Source: Billgrantia aerodenitrificans (GTDB lineage Bacteria; Pseudomonadota; Gammaproteobacteria; Pseudomonadales; Halomonadaceae). Taken from it: a stretch of 64,000 bases of DNA. A program made the translations under genes and the position numbers. Shown here one piece after another: positions 54,770 to 64,000 of this stretch. The notes beneath the pieces are model-generated. The model was not told the origin of the DNA. It made no database searches and worked only from the letters and a program-made list of their open reading frames with translations. Each line of letters begins with the position of its first letter. Position 1 is the first letter of the stretch. The stretch lies in NCBI RefSeq assembly GCF_021404405.1, contig NZ_JABFTV010000003.1, positions 62,001 to 126,000 on the forward strand. Reading direction: 5' to 3'.

Positions 54770-56163
54770 GGCGCCTCCCGACGGATCACGTCTTGAATGA
54801 GTGTAGGCAGTACGACGTCTCCGGGTGCGACGTCGTTCACTTCGATGGCCGCGCGCAGCTGGCTGGCGGCGCGCTCGGCATCGGCCTCGCTGCCGGCGTG
54901 CACCCAGGCCAGCGGGCGTTCGCCATCGACCGCCTCGCCGAGGGCGGCAATGCCGCTCAGGCCAACCGAATGATCGATACCATCGCTCGGCGCACGACGT
55001 CCGCCGCCCAGCGTCACCACGGCGAGACCCAGGGCGCGGGTATCCATGCGCGTGACCCGCCCGCTGCGCTCGGCGTATACGGGGCGCACCACCGCCGCCC
55101 CGGGCAGGTGGCGGTCGTGTCGTTCGAGCAGGTCGGCGGGGCCGCCCAGGCCCGCCACCATGCGCGCGAAGCGCTCGGCGGCAGCCCCCGAGGCGAGCCG
55201 CTCGTCGAGCAGGGCCAGGGCGCCTTCATGGTCCCTGGCCAGCCTGCCGGCCAGCAGCAGCTCGGCGGCAAGCGTGCGGGTTACCTCCAGCAGACGCCCT
55301 CCGCTCTTATCACCGCTCTCATCACCGCTCTTGTCGCCCGTCTTTTCACCAGTCAGCAGCGCAATCGCCTCGCGCACCTCGACGGCATTGCCGGCGCAGG
55401 GCGCCAGCGGCTGGCTCATGTCGGTGAGCAGCGCAGTGGTCGGCGTGCCGGCGCGGCTGGCCACCTCGGCGATGGTGCTGGCCAGCTCGAACGACGCCTC
55501 ATGAGTAGGCATAAAGGCGCCGCTGCCGGTCTTGACGTCCATCACCAGGGCATCGAGGCCGCAGGCCAGCTTCTTGCCGAGGATCGAGCTGACGATCAGC
55601 GGCAGCGACTCCACCGTGGCGGTGACGTCGCGAATGGCGTAGAGCCGCCGGTCGGCCGGGGCCAGCTCGGCGGTCTGGCCGACGATGGCCACGCCCGCTT
55701 CGCGTACCAGGCGACGAAAGCGCTCCCGCGTGGGGGCAATGTCGTAGCCAGGAATTGCCTCGAGCTTGTCCAGGGTGCCGCCGGTGTGGCCCAGGCCGCG
55801 ACCGGACACCATCGGCACGTAGCCGCCGCAGGCGGCGATCCACGGCCCCAGCACCAGCGAGACGAGATCGCCCACTCCGCCGGTAGAGTGCTTGTCGAGC
55901 ACCGGCCCCGGCAGGTCGAGCCCCTGGCCCAGGCCGCGCCACACCAGCACCTCGCCGGAGTCGCGCACCGCCTCGGTCAGTGCCACCGTCTCGGCGGCAT
56001 TCATGCCGTTGAGGTAGATCGCCATGGCAAGCGCACCGACCTGGGCGTCGGAGAGGCTGCCGTCACTGACGCCGGTCACCAGCTCGCCTATCTCCTCGGG
56101 GGCGAGCGCCTGGCCGTCGCGCTTGGCGCGGATCAGCTCCTGGGGAAGCGCACGGATAGCCAT
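54766..56163 (-). CDS. deoA: Thymidine phosphorylase
   Basis: The 465-residue enzyme cleaves thymidine and deoxyuridine. It starts [20 protein letters not shown] and has the phosphate-binding [13 protein letters not shown] and [18 protein letters not shown]. Length is a little above the usual 440 because of an inserted hydrophilic repeat ([18 protein letters not shown]), encoded by four 12-bp units. The ATG overlaps the deoC stop; the open frame continues upstream as a shadow of deoC. Reaction products go to DeoB and DeoC. Confidence 0.95.
   Translation of the reverse strand: MAIRALPQELIRAKRDGQALAPEEIGELVTGVSDGSLSDAQVGALAMAIYLNGMNAAETVALTEAVRDSGEVLVWRGLGQGLDLPGPVLDKHSTGGVGDLVSLVLGPWIAACGGYVPMVSGRGLGHTGGTLDKLEAIPGYDIAPTRERFRRLVREAGVAIVGQTAELAPADRRLYAIRDVTATVESLPLIVSSILGKKLACGLDALVMDVKTGSGAFMPTHEASFELASTIAEVASRAGTPTTALLTDMSQPLAPCAGNAVEVREAIALLTGEKTGDKSGDESGDKSGGRLLEVTRTLAAELLLAGRLARDHEGALALLDERLASGAAAERFARMVAGLGGPADLLERHDRHLPGAAVVRPVYAERSGRVTRMDTRALGLAVVTLGGGRRAPSDGIDHSVGLSGIAALGEAVDGERPLAWVHAGSEADAERAASQLRAAIEVNDVAPGDVVLPTLIQDVIRREAP
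55301..55348. repeat. Four-unit 12-bp tandem repeat inside deoA
   Basis: Units CCGCTCTTATCA, CCGCTCTCATCA, CCGCTCTTGTCG and CCCGTCTTTTCA encode the hydrophilic stretch near residue 280. Unit number could vary between strains by slippage; the loop position makes that harmless. Confidence 0.8.
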
Positions 56164-56936
56164 CAGTAGCCTCCCGTCGGGCCCTTGTCTTGCTCGACGC
56201 CCAGGGTATCGAGCAGGCTGCCGAGCAGCCCCGAGGCACCGAAGCGGAAGTGCGCCGGAGTGATCCACTCGGCCCCCATCACCCGCTCGGCGAGCTGCAG
56301 GTAGGCGGCGGCATCCTCGGCGGTGCGCACCCCGCCGGCGGCCTTGAAGCCGACGTCGCGGCCGCTCGCCTTGATTGCGGTGAGCAGGATCTTGGCGGCG
56401 TTCAGGGTGGCGTTGACCGCCACCTTGCCGGTGGAGGTCTTGAGGAAGTCGGCGCCGCCGTCGATGGCCAGCATGCCGGCGCGGTCGATCAGCCCGGCGT
56501 CCTTGAGCTCGCCGGTTTCCAGAATCACCTTGAGCACGGCGTCGCCGCACTCGCGCTTGCAAGCCTCGACCAGTTTACGGCCGACCTCGGCGTCACCCGC
56601 CATCAGCGCACGGTAGGGAAACACCACGTCGACCTCGTCGGCGCCGGCGGCGATGGCCGCCCGGGTCTCCTCTGCGGCGCGCTCGATGTCCGCCTCCCCG
56701 TGGGGAAAATTGGTCACCGTGGCCACCTTCACCTTGCCGGCCAGGCCCTGCTCGGCCAGCGCCTGACGCGCGGTTGCCACGAAGGCGGGAAAGACACACA
56801 CCGCCGCCGAATGGCCCACGGGGGTGTTGGCGCGGGTGCACAGCTCGCGAATGACGGCATCGCTGTCATCGTCGTTGAGGCTGGTGAGGTCCATCAGCGC
56901 CAGGGCCTGGCGCGCGGCCTGCTGCAGTTCGGTCAT
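56163..56936 (-). CDS. deoC: Deoxyribose-phosphate aldolase
   Basis: The 257-residue enzyme splits deoxyribose-5-phosphate to glyceraldehyde-3-phosphate and acetaldehyde. The Schiff-base Lys lies in [16 protein letters not shown], and other motifs are [14 protein letters not shown] and [15 protein letters not shown]. It precedes deoA with a 1-base overlap (TGATG) and follows nupC by 39 bp. Confidence 0.95.
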   Translation of the reverse strand: MTELQQAARQALALMDLTSLNDDDSDAVIRELCTRANTPVGHSAAVCVFPAFVATARQALAEQGLAGKVKVATVTNFPHGEADIERAAEETRAAIAAGADEVDVVFPYRALMAGDAEVGRKLVEACKRECGDAVLKVILETGELKDAGLIDRAGMLAIDGGADFLKTSTGKVAVNATLNAAKILLTAIKASGRDVGFKAAGGVRTAEDAAAYLQLAERVMGAEWITPAHFRFGASGLLGSLLDTLGVEQDKGPTGGY

Positions 56937-56975
56937 GACGTTACCTGTCGAAGCGAAATGGATTTACGGTGGCCA

Positions 56976-58247
56976 TCAGATCACTCCCCCGATGGAGAGG
57001 AAGAACCCGGCAATGGCCGCCGACATCAGGTTGGAGAGGGTGCCAGCCAGCACCGCCTTGACCCCGAAGCGGGCAATGTCGTGACGCCGGCTGGGAGCGA
57101 TACTCCCCAGGCCGCCGAGCAGGATGGCGATCGACGAGAGGTTGGCGAAGCCGCACAGGGCGAAGGAGAGAATGGCGATGGTGTGGCCGCTCATGGCCTG
57201 GCCGGTGTTCGCCACCATCGCATCGCCGTCGATGTAGGGCGCCAGGTTGATGTAGGCGACGAACTCGTTGACCACCAGCTTCTGGCCGATGAAGGAGCCG
57301 GCCAGGGTGGCCTCCGCCCAGGGCACGCCGAGCACGAAGGCGAGCGGCGCGAACAGCCAGCCGAGGATCAGCTCCAGGCTCAGCTGCTCGAACCCGACCC
57401 AGCCGCCGATGCCGCCGAGCATGCCGTTGACCAGCGCGATCAGGCCGATGAAGGCGAGCAGCATGGCGCCGACGTTGGCGGCCAGGCGCAGCCCGGACGA
57501 GGCCCCTGCCGCCGCCGCGTCGAGCACGTTGACCGGCCTGTCCTCGGCCTCGATCACCTCGCTGGCCTCCTCCACGTCGTCTACCGGTTTCTCGGTCTCG
57601 GGCATGATCAACTTGGCGAACAGCAGGCCGCCTGGCGCGGCCATGAACGAGGCCGCCACCAGGTACTCCATGGGAATGCCCAGCGCCGCATAGCCCGCCA
57701 GCACCGAGCCGGCCACCGAGGCCAGCCCGCCGCACATCACCGCGAACAGCTGCGAAGGGGTCATGCGGGCGATGAAGGGGCGCACCACCAGCGGCGCCTC
57801 GGTCTGGCCGACGAAGATGTTGGCAGTGGCCGAGAGCGACTCGGTACGCGAGGTGCCCAGCGCCTTCTGCAGCGCCCCGCCGAGAATGCGGATCACCCAC
57901 TGCATGATGCCGATGTAGTAGAGCACGGCGATCAGCGAGGAGAAGAAGATGATCACCGGCAGCACCTTGATGGCGAAGACGAAGCCGATGCTGTCGGTAT
58001 CGGCCAGGCCGCCGAAGAGGAAGTCGATGCCGTCGTTGGCGTAGAGCACCACCTGGCTCACGCCAGCGGAGATGGTCTGCAGCACGGTCTGACCGAACGG
58101 CACGTAGAGCACGAAGGCGCCGATGCCGGCCTGAATGGCGAAGGCGCCACCCACGGTTCGCAGGCGGATGTCGCGACGGCTGGTGGAAAAAATCAGAGCG
58201 ATGGCGATCAGCGTCGCCATGCCGACCAGGCTCATGATGGCAGTCAT
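56976..58247 (-). CDS. nupC: NupC-type nucleoside transporter
   Basis: The 423-residue membrane protein belongs to the concentrative nucleoside transporter family: [40 protein letters not shown] and [20 protein letters not shown] are typical. The C-terminal part is interrupted by a charged loop (about 185-215) rich in Glu and Asp. The ATG at 58247 is preferred; an ATG three codons earlier is possible. It is first gene of the operon and supplies its substrates. Confidence 0.92.
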   Translation of the reverse strand: MTAIMSLVGMATLIAIALIFSTSRRDIRLRTVGGAFAIQAGIGAFVLYVPFGQTVLQTISAGVSQVVLYANDGIDFLFGGLADTDSIGFVFAIKVLPVIIFFSSLIAVLYYIGIMQWVIRILGGALQKALGTSRTESLSATANIFVGQTEAPLVVRPFIARMTPSQLFAVMCGGLASVAGSVLAGYAALGIPMEYLVAASFMAAPGGLLFAKLIMPETEKPVDDVEEASEVIEAEDRPVNVLDAAAAGASSGLRLAANVGAMLLAFIGLIALVNGMLGGIGGWVGFEQLSLELILGWLFAPLAFVLGVPWAEATLAGSFIGQKLVVNEFVAYINLAPYIDGDAMVANTGQAMSGHTIAILSFALCGFANLSSIAILLGGLGSIAPSRRHDIARFGVKAVLAGTLSNLMSAAIAGFFLSIGGVI

Positions 58248-58336
58248 GGAATCCATCCTTTGGTGCCGGCGGCGATGTGCCAGGACCCGCCGCATCTGGT
58301 TGTCGTGATATCAGCGCAGGGGAAGACTGCACGAGA

Positions 58337-58373
58337 TGTTAAAATTATAACATTTTGTGTTATCTAACCAACA
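58337..58373. promoter_or_regulatory. DeoR operator region
   Basis: TGTTAAAATTATAACA (58337-58352) is a 16-bp near-palindrome close to the E. coli DeoR operator TGTTAGAATTCTAACA. A related half-site TGTTATCTAACC begins at 58358. The region is AT-rich and lies 90 bp before nupC and about 150 bp before divergent deoR. Confidence 0.75.
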
Positions 58374-58524
58374 TTCATCCAAAGCGCAAGATTGCTACGC
58401 CAAACGCAGTGGCTTAAGGACAGGACAGTGTAGGGAGTGGAAAATACTCGTTGCCTAGCTCAGCATAGGGCCAGCCAAAGCGATCTTCGCGCCAAGTTCT
58501 GGAGGGTAAGTTGGAGAGCAACGA

Positions 58525-59274
58525 ATGAAAGACCGCAGCGCCATGCGCCTGGCCCGTCTGCAGCAGGCACTGGCCGGTGGCGGCACCCTCCCCCTCGGCG
58601 AGGCCGCTCAGATGTGCGGCGTCTCCGAGATGACCATTCGTCGTGACGTGGCCGCAAGCGACGGCGCCATGATCCTGCTCGGTGGACGCCTGGTCATGGC
58701 CAATCACTATGCGCCGGTGTATGACCTCGACCAGCAACAGGACAGCCACACCCTGGCCAAGCGCAGGCTCTGCGAACGGGCCGCCGGCTTCATCGAAGAC
58801 GGCGACACTCTGTTCATCGACTGCGGCACCACCCTGCTGCCCCTGGCGGGCTTGCTCGCCGAGCGCCGCCAGCTCACCGTGGTGACCTACGCACTCAACG
58901 TCGCCAATGCCATGAGCCTGGTGCCTGGCGTACGCCTGGTACTGCTGGGTGGGCTCTATCATACCACCTCGCACTCCTTCGGCAGCGACGACATGAGCGC
59001 GGCAATCAAGCGCCTGGGCATCAATCGCGCCTTTATCTCGGCCGCCGGGGTGCACGCCGAGCGCGGTGTGAGCTGCTTTCACTTCCACGAAGTCGCCCCC
59101 AAGCAGGCCGCCATCGCCTGCGCCGAACAGCGCCTGCTGGTGGTGGACGAGAGCAAGATCGGCCAGGTGCACCCCGCCTACTTCGCCCAGCTCGACGACT
59201 TCGACGTGGTGATCACCGACGGCGACATGACCCTACCGCAAGCCGACGGCGGCCCCAGAATCGTCGCCGCCTGA
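58525..59274 (+). CDS. deoR: DeoR-family repressor of the deo operon
   Basis: The 249-residue protein has a DeoR-type helix-turn-helix (LGEAAQMCGVSEMTIRRDVA) and the sugar-phosphate-sensing domain (GDTLFIDCGTTLLPLAGLLA, FISAAGVHAERGVSCFHFHE). It resembles E. coli DeoR along its length, including AAGVH----G--CF. It lies divergent from nupC-deoCABD-cdd and should release its operator on binding deoxyribose-5-phosphate. A terminator follows. Confidence 0.92.
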   Translation: MKDRSAMRLARLQQALAGGGTLPLGEAAQMCGVSEMTIRRDVAASDGAMILLGGRLVMANHYAPVYDLDQQQDSHTLAKRRLCERAAGFIEDGDTLFIDCGTTLLPLAGLLAERRQLTVVTYALNVANAMSLVPGVRLVLLGGLYHTTSHSFGSDDMSAAIKRLGINRAFISAAGVHAERGVSCFHFHEVAPKQAAIACAEQRLLVVDESKIGQVHPAYFAQLDDFDVVITDGDMTLPQADGGPRIVAA

Positions 59275-59287
59275 CCCCGGACACGAC

Positions 59288-59310
59288 GAAGCCGGAGCAA
59301 GTCCGGCTTC
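59288..59310 (+). terminator. Terminator after deoR
   Basis: Stem GAAGCCGGA / TCCGGCTTC with a 5-base loop, no T run. Confidence 0.7.
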
Positions 59311-59342
59311 TGGGGGCATAGCATGTCCGTGCAGACAGTTTC

Positions 59343-59487
59343 AGAAAGTGCTGGTCAGCTTGGCGAGCGAGATGAAGCGCTAGGCGCACGGAGCGCAGGA
59401 ACCGGAGCCTATGGGGTATAGGTGAGGATTCCGAGCACCGCGCAACGCAGCGATTCGCTCGCGCAGCCAGCTGTACAGTGCTTTCTT
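59343..59487 (-). repeat. Structured intergenic repeat, family 1, copy C
   Basis: About 145 bases beginning at the nrdJb stop codon. Arms AGAAAGTGCTG (59343-59353) and CAGTGCTTTCT (59477-59487) pair with two G-T wobbles. The apical hairpin CCTAT-GGGGT-ATAGG (59408-59422) lies within the same core as copies A and B. The arm near the stop codon resembles copy A (CAGTGCTTCCT). Confidence 0.85.
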
Positions 59488-60241
59488 AGCCGCACTTGGA
59501 CCAGCCACAGCCCGCATAGCAGGTGGGGCAGCCGTCCATCATGATCAGCTCGCCGCGACACTCCGGACAGTGGCCCACCACCGTGGGGCCGTCGCCCTTC
59601 TCTGCGGCGACTGCCGCCTTGGCCTGCTGCTCGGCCTGCGCCTCCTCTTCCGGCGTGGGCGGCTGCCAGGGGTGGCCGTGGGTCAGGCGGTGGGCGTAGC
59701 GGCGCACCAGCTCCTCCACCGGCACCTGATTGCCGTCCTGATCGAGGAAACCGCGGCGGTAGAGGATCTGCTGGATCGACCAGGCGATGGCGGCCACTTC
59801 GGAGTCGTGGAACATCGGCTTGCCCCAGCGGTTCATGCCGCAGCGCACCAGGCCCTTGTCCCAGGCCACCTTGCGCAGGTCGGCCACCGCCTGGGTGACG
59901 TAGCCGCCGCGGGCGGCCAGCGACAGGCTGCGCATGGTGGCGGTGATCCACTGGTGCTCGCTGGAGAGCTGGCCGGAGGGGAAGAAAAACTCCACCGGAC
60001 GCTCGATCACCACCCGCTTGCCGTCGAGCACGCCTTCCACCGGCATGAAGGAGACCAGCAGGTAGACCTTCTTGCGGCCTTCGGCGCCGACGTAGGAGAT
60101 CTTCTCGGAAACGGCCTCCAGCGTCCCTTCCGGGCGCGAGGGAATGCGTACCGTGAGCGGGTTCTCGTCGGCCAGCGGCGCCTCTTGCACCGCCTTCTTG
60201 ACGCTGTAGGAAACGATCTTGGACTTGATTTCGACGGCCAT
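59486..60241 (-). CDS. nrdJb: Class II (B12-dependent) ribonucleotide reductase, small part NrdJb
   Basis: The 251-residue protein corresponds to the C-terminal part of class II ribonucleotide reductase encoded separately, as in Pseudomonas aeruginosa NrdJb. It starts MAVEIKSKIVSYSVKKAVQE and contains TMRSLSLAARGGYVTQAVAD. The C-terminus has the zinc and redox Cys motif CPECRGELIMMDGCPTCYAG with a final CGWSKCG. It follows nrdJa by 51 bp and both should form one enzyme. Its stop codon lies in repeat copy C. Confidence 0.9.
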   Translation of the reverse strand: MAVEIKSKIVSYSVKKAVQEAPLADENPLTVRIPSRPEGTLEAVSEKISYVGAEGRKKVYLLVSFMPVEGVLDGKRVVIERPVEFFFPSGQLSSEHQWITATMRSLSLAARGGYVTQAVADLRKVAWDKGLVRCGMNRWGKPMFHDSEVAAIAWSIQQILYRRGFLDQDGNQVPVEELVRRYAHRLTHGHPWQPPTPEEEAQAEQQAKAAVAAEKGDGPTVVGHCPECRGELIMMDGCPTCYAGCGWSKCG

Positions 60242-60292
60242 CAGTAGGCTCCTCCAATACTTGTCTTCATGACGCAGAAACGGATCGAGCGG

Positions 60293-62404
60293 TTACCACT
60301 TCCCATAGGTACCCTCTTTCAATGCGTCATAGAGATTGGCCGCGTTGTGCTCTTCGCCGTCGTAAACCACCTTCTCGTCGCCGGAAAGCTCCAGCGTCTC
60401 GCCGTTCTCCAGCTCGAACACGTAGGTGGTGTTCTTGAGGTCGTCCTCGCGCACCAGCACGCCCTGGAAAGCCTCGGGGTTGAAGCGGAAGGTGGTGCAG
60501 CCCTTGAGCTTGCTCTCGTAGGCGTCCAGGTAGAGGTCCTTGAACTGCTCGAAGGGAAACTCGGTGGGCACGTTGACCGTCTTGGAGATCGCCGAGTCGA
60601 CCCACACCTGGGCCGCCGCCTGCACCGCCACGTGCTGCTTGGGGGTGACCGCATCGGCGGTGATGAAGTAGTCGGGCAGGTCGCTCTCCACCGCGTCGCT
60701 GGCGATGAAGTGGCGGTAGGCGGCCAGCTCGAAGGAGACCACTTCCACCTGCTCCTTGGTCTTCTTGCCGGACTGGATCACGTTGCGGAAGTAGCGGTGC
60801 GAGAACGATGGCTCGATGCCGTTGGAGGCGTTGTTGCCCAACGACAGCGAGATGGTGCCGGTCGGCGCGATGGAGCTGTGGTGGGTGAAGCGCGCGCCGT
60901 GCTCGGCGAGTGCCGCGACCAGCTCCGGTTCCACCTCGGCGACCTTCTGCATGTAGCGGCTGTAGCGGGCGTGCAGGATGCGCCCCGGCACCTTGTCGCC
61001 GATCTCGTAGCCGTCCTTCGCCAGCTCCGGACGCTCGCGCATCATCTTCGGCGTGATTTCGAAATCCTCGGCGAGAATCGGCGCCATGCCCTTCTCGCGG
61101 GAGAGTTCCAGCGCCTGCTTCCAGCCCTCGATGGCCAGGTTGCGGCTCACCTCTTCGGTGAAGGCCAGCGACTCGGCGGAGCCGTAGGGGATCTTGAGCA
61201 TGGTCAGGGTCGAACCGAGGCCGAGGAAACCCATGCCGTGACGGCGCTTGGCCTCGATCTCGCGGCGCTGGCCGGGCAGCGGCAGGCCGCTGATCTCGAC
61301 CACGTTGTCGAGCATGCGGGTGAAGATCGCCACCACCTGGCGGTAGCGCTCCCAGTCGAAGCGCGGCTTCTTGCCGAACGGGTCGATGACGAAACGGGTC
61401 AGGTTGACCGAGCCCAGCAGGCAGGCGCCTTCCGGCGGCAGGGGCTGTTCGCCGCAGGGGTTGGTGGCACGGATCTCCTCGCAGAACCAGTTGTTGTTCA
61501 TGCGGTTGACCTGGTCGATCAGGATGAAGCCCGGCTCGGCGAAGTCGTAGGTGGAACGCATGATGGTGTCCCACAGCTCACGCGCCTTGATCACCTCGAC
61601 GATGCGGCAGGCCACGCGGCCTTCGGCGTCGACCGTGTAGCCCTCTTCGACCACCGGCCAGTCGCGGTAGATCAGGTCCTCGGACTTGACGTCCTCCTTC
61701 TCGCCGGCGTGCAGCGGGAAGGCCAGCGGCCAGTCGGCGTCGTTCTTCACCGCCTCCATGAACTCGTCGGTGATCAGCAGCGAAAGGTTGAACTGACGCA
61801 GCCGGCCGGCTTCGCGCTTGGCCTCGATGAAGGCACGCACGTCGGGGTGGCCGACGTCGAAGGTGCCCATCTGGGCTCCGCGGCGGCCGCCCGCCGAGGC
61901 TACGGTGAAGCACATCTTGTCGTAGATATCCATGAACGCCAGCGGGCCGTTGGTGCCGGCGCCGGCGCCGAACACGAAGGCGCCCTTGTGGCGCAGGGTG
62001 GAGAACTCGTAGCCGATGCCGCAGCCCGCCTTGAGGGTCATGCCGGCGTCCACCACCGAGGAGAGGATGTCATGCATGGAGTCGCGGATGGTGCGCGAGA
62101 CGGTGCAGTTGATCAGGCTCACCGCCGGCTTGTAGTCCTCGGCGCCGGCGTTGGACATGATGCGCCCGGCGGGGATGGCACCGTTCTCCAGCGCCCAGCG
62201 GAACTTGGGCAGCCACTCCTCGGCCTTGTCGCCTTCCACCGCTGCCAGGGCGCGCGCCACGCGCTCCCAGGTCGCTGCCACATCCTTGTCGACGGGGCGG
62301 CCATGACGATCCTTGAGTCGATACTTGGAGTCCCAGATATCGCGTGAGGGCGCTTGCATAGGCACCTCGTGGGATGTCTTGACGGCCTTGGTGGAAGTAC
62401 TCAT
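60293..62404 (-). CDS. nrdJa: Class II (B12-dependent) ribonucleotide reductase, large part NrdJa
   Basis: The 703-residue catalytic part starts MSTSTKAVKTSHEVPMQAPS, with AVSLINCTVSRTIRDSMHDI, the active-site stretch ATNPCGEQPLPPEGACLLGS (NPCGEQ carries the thiyl-radical Cys) and ASAGGRRGAQMGTFDVGHPD. No ATP-cone is evident. The enzyme makes dNTPs from NTPs or NDPs using adenosylcobalamin, independent of oxygen. The start at 62404 follows GGAG; it lies 37 bp after ubiT. No cobalamin riboswitch was seen before it. Confidence 0.93.
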   Translation of the reverse strand: MSTSTKAVKTSHEVPMQAPSRDIWDSKYRLKDRHGRPVDKDVAATWERVARALAAVEGDKAEEWLPKFRWALENGAIPAGRIMSNAGAEDYKPAVSLINCTVSRTIRDSMHDILSSVVDAGMTLKAGCGIGYEFSTLRHKGAFVFGAGAGTNGPLAFMDIYDKMCFTVASAGGRRGAQMGTFDVGHPDVRAFIEAKREAGRLRQFNLSLLITDEFMEAVKNDADWPLAFPLHAGEKEDVKSEDLIYRDWPVVEEGYTVDAEGRVACRIVEVIKARELWDTIMRSTYDFAEPGFILIDQVNRMNNNWFCEEIRATNPCGEQPLPPEGACLLGSVNLTRFVIDPFGKKPRFDWERYRQVVAIFTRMLDNVVEISGLPLPGQRREIEAKRRHGMGFLGLGSTLTMLKIPYGSAESLAFTEEVSRNLAIEGWKQALELSREKGMAPILAEDFEITPKMMRERPELAKDGYEIGDKVPGRILHARYSRYMQKVAEVEPELVAALAEHGARFTHHSSIAPTGTISLSLGNNASNGIEPSFSHRYFRNVIQSGKKTKEQVEVVSFELAAYRHFIASDAVESDLPDYFITADAVTPKQHVAVQAAAQVWVDSAISKTVNVPTEFPFEQFKDLYLDAYESKLKGCTTFRFNPEAFQGVLVREDDLKNTTYVFELENGETLELSGDEKVVYDGEEHNAANLYDALKEGTYGKW

Positions 62405-62441
62405 GCAGGAATCTCCAGTAAGGGTCAAAAATTCGAATCGT

Positions 62442-62924
62442 TCAACGTTCCTGGCGCGCCATGCGCTCGAAGCGCGCCAACCAATCGCCGAGCCGGCCCT
62501 GGGCCAACCCCTCCTCGCGGCTGTCGAGCAGGTTCTTGACCATCAGGCCGAGCTCGGTATCGCCCTCGATCACCAGGCGGCGCTGGAAGAACAGGGCGTC
62601 GGGATCCTCGCGCCGGGTAGCCAGGCACAGAAACTCGCGCCAGCCGCCGCGAATGGTGGCCTCGCCCATCTCCGGGCTGAGCCGGAAGCGCTCCGCTTCG
62701 AGGGTCAGCGTCAACGCTACGCCCAGGTCCTCGATGTGCAGCGAGATGCGCCGCCCGTCGAGCGCATCGAACTCGCCCTCGGCCAAAGGCTCGGCGAAGG
62801 TGCGGTTGAGCAGCGGCTCGATCAGCTGGCGCTTCAGGACAAGCGGCACGCGGGGGTCGATGGCGCGAATCAGGCGGGTCGGGGCGGGCGGACGTGGCAA
62901 GCGCGACAGAGAAAGAGGAAGCAT
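62442..62924 (-). CDS. ubiT: UbiT, SCP2-domain accessory factor for anaerobic ubiquinone synthesis
   Basis: The 160-residue protein starts MLPLSLSRLPRPPAPTRLIR and has an SCP2 lipid-binding domain with RISLHIEDLGVALTLTLEAE and GWREFLCLATRREDPDALFF, then LVIEGDTELGLMVKNLLDS, close to E. coli UbiT. It binds quinone intermediates for UbiUV. The ATG at 62924 has GGAGAG upstream, better than an in-frame ATG at 62951. It heads an operon with nrdJa and nrdJb. Confidence 0.9.
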   Translation of the reverse strand: MLPLSLSRLPRPPAPTRLIRAIDPRVPLVLKRQLIEPLLNRTFAEPLAEGEFDALDGRRISLHIEDLGVALTLTLEAERFRLSPEMGEATIRGGWREFLCLATRREDPDALFFQRRLVIEGDTELGLMVKNLLDSREEGLAQGRLGDWLARFERMARQER

Positions 62925-63014
62925 AGCGACTCTCCGGTGGAGCGAACCCATGGATTCGGTGCGGCCAGGTGGCCATGAAACCGATCATCCTAAGCTCGAC
63001 GACGCCTGCCCGTA

Positions 63015-63028
63015 CTGATGTGCGTCAA
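63015..63028. promoter_or_regulatory. FNR-type box before ubiT-nrdJab
   Basis: CTGAT-GTGC-GTCAA, one mismatch in the left half from TTGAY-N4-RTCAA, 91 bp before the ubiT start. Confidence 0.6.
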
Positions 63029-63060
63029 GCCTGTGACACTGCCCCCAACCGGGGCCTTGG

Positions 63061-63107
63061 CTACCATATCTAGACAACCACTACCGATCAAGCACTATAT
63101 ATATGGC
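63061..63107. promoter_or_regulatory. NrdR-box-like pair before ubiT-nrdJab
   Basis: GCACTATATATATGGC (63092-63107, 12 of 16 matches to the NrdR consensus) and a weaker CTACCATATCTAGACA (63061-63076), spaced 31 bases, as in known NrdR pairs. They lie between norR and ubiT, 140-180 bp before ubiT. Confidence 0.5.
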
Positions 63108-63148
63108 CTTCGTTAACGCTGCTTCTTGACTTTTAGACCTTCCGATAA

Positions 63149-64000
<852 letters not shown>

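Noticed and set aside
56190..58367. 725-codon open frame opposite deoC and nupC
   Set aside because: It is a shadow frame with low-complexity Gly/His/Gln composition; both genes beneath it are well supported.
62405..62441. Cobalamin riboswitch for the B12-dependent reductase
   Set aside because: Only 37 bases separate ubiT and nrdJa, and no B12-box-like sequence was seen upstream of ubiT either.

Overview
The window reads as chromosome of a GC-rich, halophile-type gammaproteobacterium, most likely Halomonas or a close relative. This placement is an inference from gene content and protein style; no rRNA or tRNA gene is present to confirm it. Almost the whole window is one anaerobic-respiration neighbourhood: nitrate respiration, molybdenum cofactor synthesis, nitric oxide reduction, heme d1 synthesis, oxygen-independent ubiquinone synthesis and oxygen-independent deoxyribonucleotide synthesis.

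Layout. 1-6.3 kb: sarcosine oxidase operon (glyA-soxB-soxD-soxA, minus strand, soxA cut by the window edge), a GlxA/GbdR-type activator and a 2-oxoglutarate/Fe(II) oxygenase. 6.26-7.75 kb: a small AT-rich islet inserted at the 3' end of moaA, bounded by a perfect 32-bp direct repeat. 7.7-21 kb (minus): narK-type transporter, narGHJI, a PpiC-type isomerase, moaB, moeA, a DNR-like Crp/FNR regulator, a DGC-domain protein and moaA, with narXL divergent at 21.2-23.8 kb. 24-28.7 kb: narK2-like, usp, narK1-like, then an FNR/ANR regulator with all four cluster cysteines. 28.7-30 kb: stress genes (host-attachment family protein, Hsp20) behind a perfect FNR box. 30.1-39.6 kb: two small membrane proteins, norE, norF, then norCBQD (minus), a CMD-family protein, a SirB-family protein and nnrS. 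39.7-47.2 kb: divergent heme d1 genes, nirDLGHJEN (minus) and nirCF (plus), without nirS. 47.3-49.3 kb: ubiUV. 49.5-52.3 kb: class III ribonucleotide reductase with the glycyl-radical domain encoded as a separate 54-codon gene, plus nrdG. 52.3-59.3 kb: nucleoside salvage operon nupC-deoC-deoA-deoB-deoD-cdd with divergent deoR. 59.5-62.9 kb: ubiT with split class II ribonucleotide reductase nrdJa/nrdJb. 63.1 kb to the end: norR (N-terminus cut off).

Regulation visible in the DNA is coherent. FNR/DNR-type boxes (TTGAY-N4-RTCAA or one to two mismatches) lie before narK2, hsp20, norC, nnrS, nirD, nirC, ubiU, nrdD and ubiT. Both ribonucleotide reductase operons also carry NrdR-box-like sites. A NarL-type 7-2-7 site lies before narK2.

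The most noteworthy points are the split NrdD, two families of intergenic structured repeats (one beginning exactly at stop codons in three places, with covarying arms), the moaA islet, and a complete heme d1 pathway with no nirS in the window.
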